Assembly (NCBI RefSeq): GCF_050624435.1
Contig: NC_134534.1
Location: forward strand, 65,309,501 to 65,373,500
Direction: 5' to 3'
Length of the DNA: 64,000 nt
Source of the DNA: Tenrec ecaudatus
Taxonomy: Eukaryota > Chordata > Mammalia > Afrosoricida > Tenrecidae
Below, one piece after another: positions 62,919 through 64,000 of the stretch. Numbering within the stretch: the first letter of the stretch is position 1; every line of letters starts with the position of its first letter. The notes beneath the pieces were generated by a model that was given only the letters and a program-made list of their open reading frames with translations, made no database searches and was not told where the DNA came from. Made by a program: the position numbers and the translations under genes.

Positions 62919-62931
62919 AAAGATTTAAATC

Positions 62932-63010
62932 CAATGGTGGCAATTCTACCTTGTTCAATAGAGTCACTATAAGTCTGAATCAACTTGATGGCAGTGAATT
63001 GATAAGGGCT
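62932..63010 (+). mobile_element. AfroSINE, 3' half
   Basis: The SINE resumes after the L1: 'caatggtggcaattctacct' (62932), 'agtcactataagtctgaatc' (62961) and 'aacttgatggcagtgaattg' (62982). Confidence 0.85.
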
Positions 63011-64000
63011 GGGCTTGGGCTGTACTTTGAAAATCGGATTTAGAACAAGTAGAGACCACTCCATCAGAAATTCAATAAACAAGATGAAGCCATCCCAGCA
63101 AATGGCAGAGTATAAAGACTGAAAAAAAAATCTGAAAGCCACTGGGAAAAAGTTAATAAAGACCAGAGACATCTGGTTTTCCCTCAGGAGAGTTTAACTT
63201 CCCCCAAATATCTGTCCTTTACACCTGAAGAAGCCCAACTGTCCTGTTCCCATGGAGTCCTCAGCCGATGTAGCCCTGACCTGTGATTTATGTAGAATGT
63301 AGCCATTCCTTAATTTCCCCCACAATGGTTTCATTCTTACCTTCCGAACCTGCTTTGTCACTGTTTGCTTTGATTTATGAAAGATTTCAAACTCCCCAAA
63401 TAACTATCCCTTTTCTTTTCATTGAAGTTAATCCCCACAAAGACACTTTCATCTGCTGATTAGTCATGCTCCAGTGAGCCTTGCTAACCAGGGGCTAAGT
63501 TATTGATGTGCTAAAGATGTATTCTTGAAGCCTTGGGACCACTGAAGAAACCCCAACATGCTCTTTGACAGAATCTCCAAATGTATTGCGTTCTTTGAGC
63601 AGCTTTGGTCGCACGCCTTCCTTGGGGTCAATAAATCTTTCCGGCCTGACCACCTGTGGGAGCTGAATTATTGTGGGGCCAAGTTTAGGCTGCCAACTCA
63701 CACTACCCCACGCCCCAGGATATTGTGATGTTTCCCCAGGCGCCAGTTTCCATTTCCAATATAACATGTATTCAGCTGCAAATCTCTTACCCCAGAAGGA
63801 GCAACTCATTGTTTCATGCCCTGCCTGTGGCCTTCCTCATAAATTCACACTGACCCACAAGTCAACGGGACTGTAATTTGGAAGGGAGGCAAGCAATCCC
63901 TGGGTTATGAATGCCCGATTTACACATAACCTATAGTTTCAAACCAAGCCCCACATGTCTTTCTCTGAGCATACATCCAGGGGCAGTGCTCTGGAAGGGA
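63011..64000. other. unclassified; possible LTR-like segment
   Basis: A segment with 'ggggtcaataaatctttccg' (63624), followed by T/G-rich sequence, has the look of an LTR polyadenylation region in sense orientation. I could not define ends, a family or any viral coding sequence. The minus-strand frame at 63495-63809 has no recognisable domain. Confidence 0.3.

Overview
The window is nuclear DNA of a placental mammal, almost certainly an afrotherian. The evidence is its repeat content: about two dozen AfroSINE copies (tRNA-derived SINEs confined to Afrotheria), an RTE-clade LINE whose 3' end matches the AfroSINE tail, an L1 lineage with an unusually long 3' UTR, ERVL-type solo LTRs, and older mammalian repeats (L2, MIR, MER5A, MLT1, old L1). 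From remembered repeat sequences a tenrec such as Echinops fits best, but the species cannot be fixed without a database search. There are no prokaryotic features. No complete protein-coding gene was found.

Layout. 1-2.4 kb is single-copy. 2.4-7.4 kb holds two AfroSINEs and then a reverse-strand L2 split by an L1 and by an ERVL LTR. 7.4-14 kb is mostly single-copy, with MIR, an L1 3' end, MER5A, an MLT1 LTR containing a SINE, a mariner MITE and a (CA)20 microsatellite. 14-16.4 kb is a 5'-truncated L1 followed by two AfroSINEs. 18.4-20.1 kb carries two RTE 3' ends facing each other. 20.2-21.4 kb is the most gene-like stretch, with a candidate 89-bp internal exon at 21263-21351. 21.7-30.5 kb is largely single-copy with scattered AfroSINEs. 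30.5-41.3 kb mixes SINEs, MIR, L2, old L1, MLT1 and MLT2-like LTRs with single-copy DNA.

41.3-47.1 kb is an L2 broken by a SINE, a twin-primed L1, a 4.2-kb L1 and a short L1. 48-50.3 kb holds L1, L2, MER5A and SINE pieces. 51.9-55.5 kb is a nest: a plus-strand RTE contains a minus-strand RTE that itself contains a solo ERVL LTR. 55.5-59.8 kb is an old, nearly full-length L1 on the minus strand with damaged reverse transcriptase. 61-63 kb has an L1 piece fused to a mariner transposase remnant, a MITE, and an AfroSINE cut by a 162-bp L1.

How the parts relate. L1 is the only machinery whose recent activity is directly readable: poly(A)-type ends, 12-19 bp target duplications and one 5' inversion. 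AfroSINE probably used RTE enzymes, because the two share their 3' end. All transposon coding regions seen are truncated or interrupted. The strongest leads are the ~2.3-2.6 kb L1 3' UTR with a 244-bp tandem duplication, the nested RTE locus, the candidate exon, and a perfect 17-bp inverted repeat at 32.7 kb. Repeat family names were assigned by recognising sequence, not by search, and boundaries are approximate unless a target-site duplication is cited.
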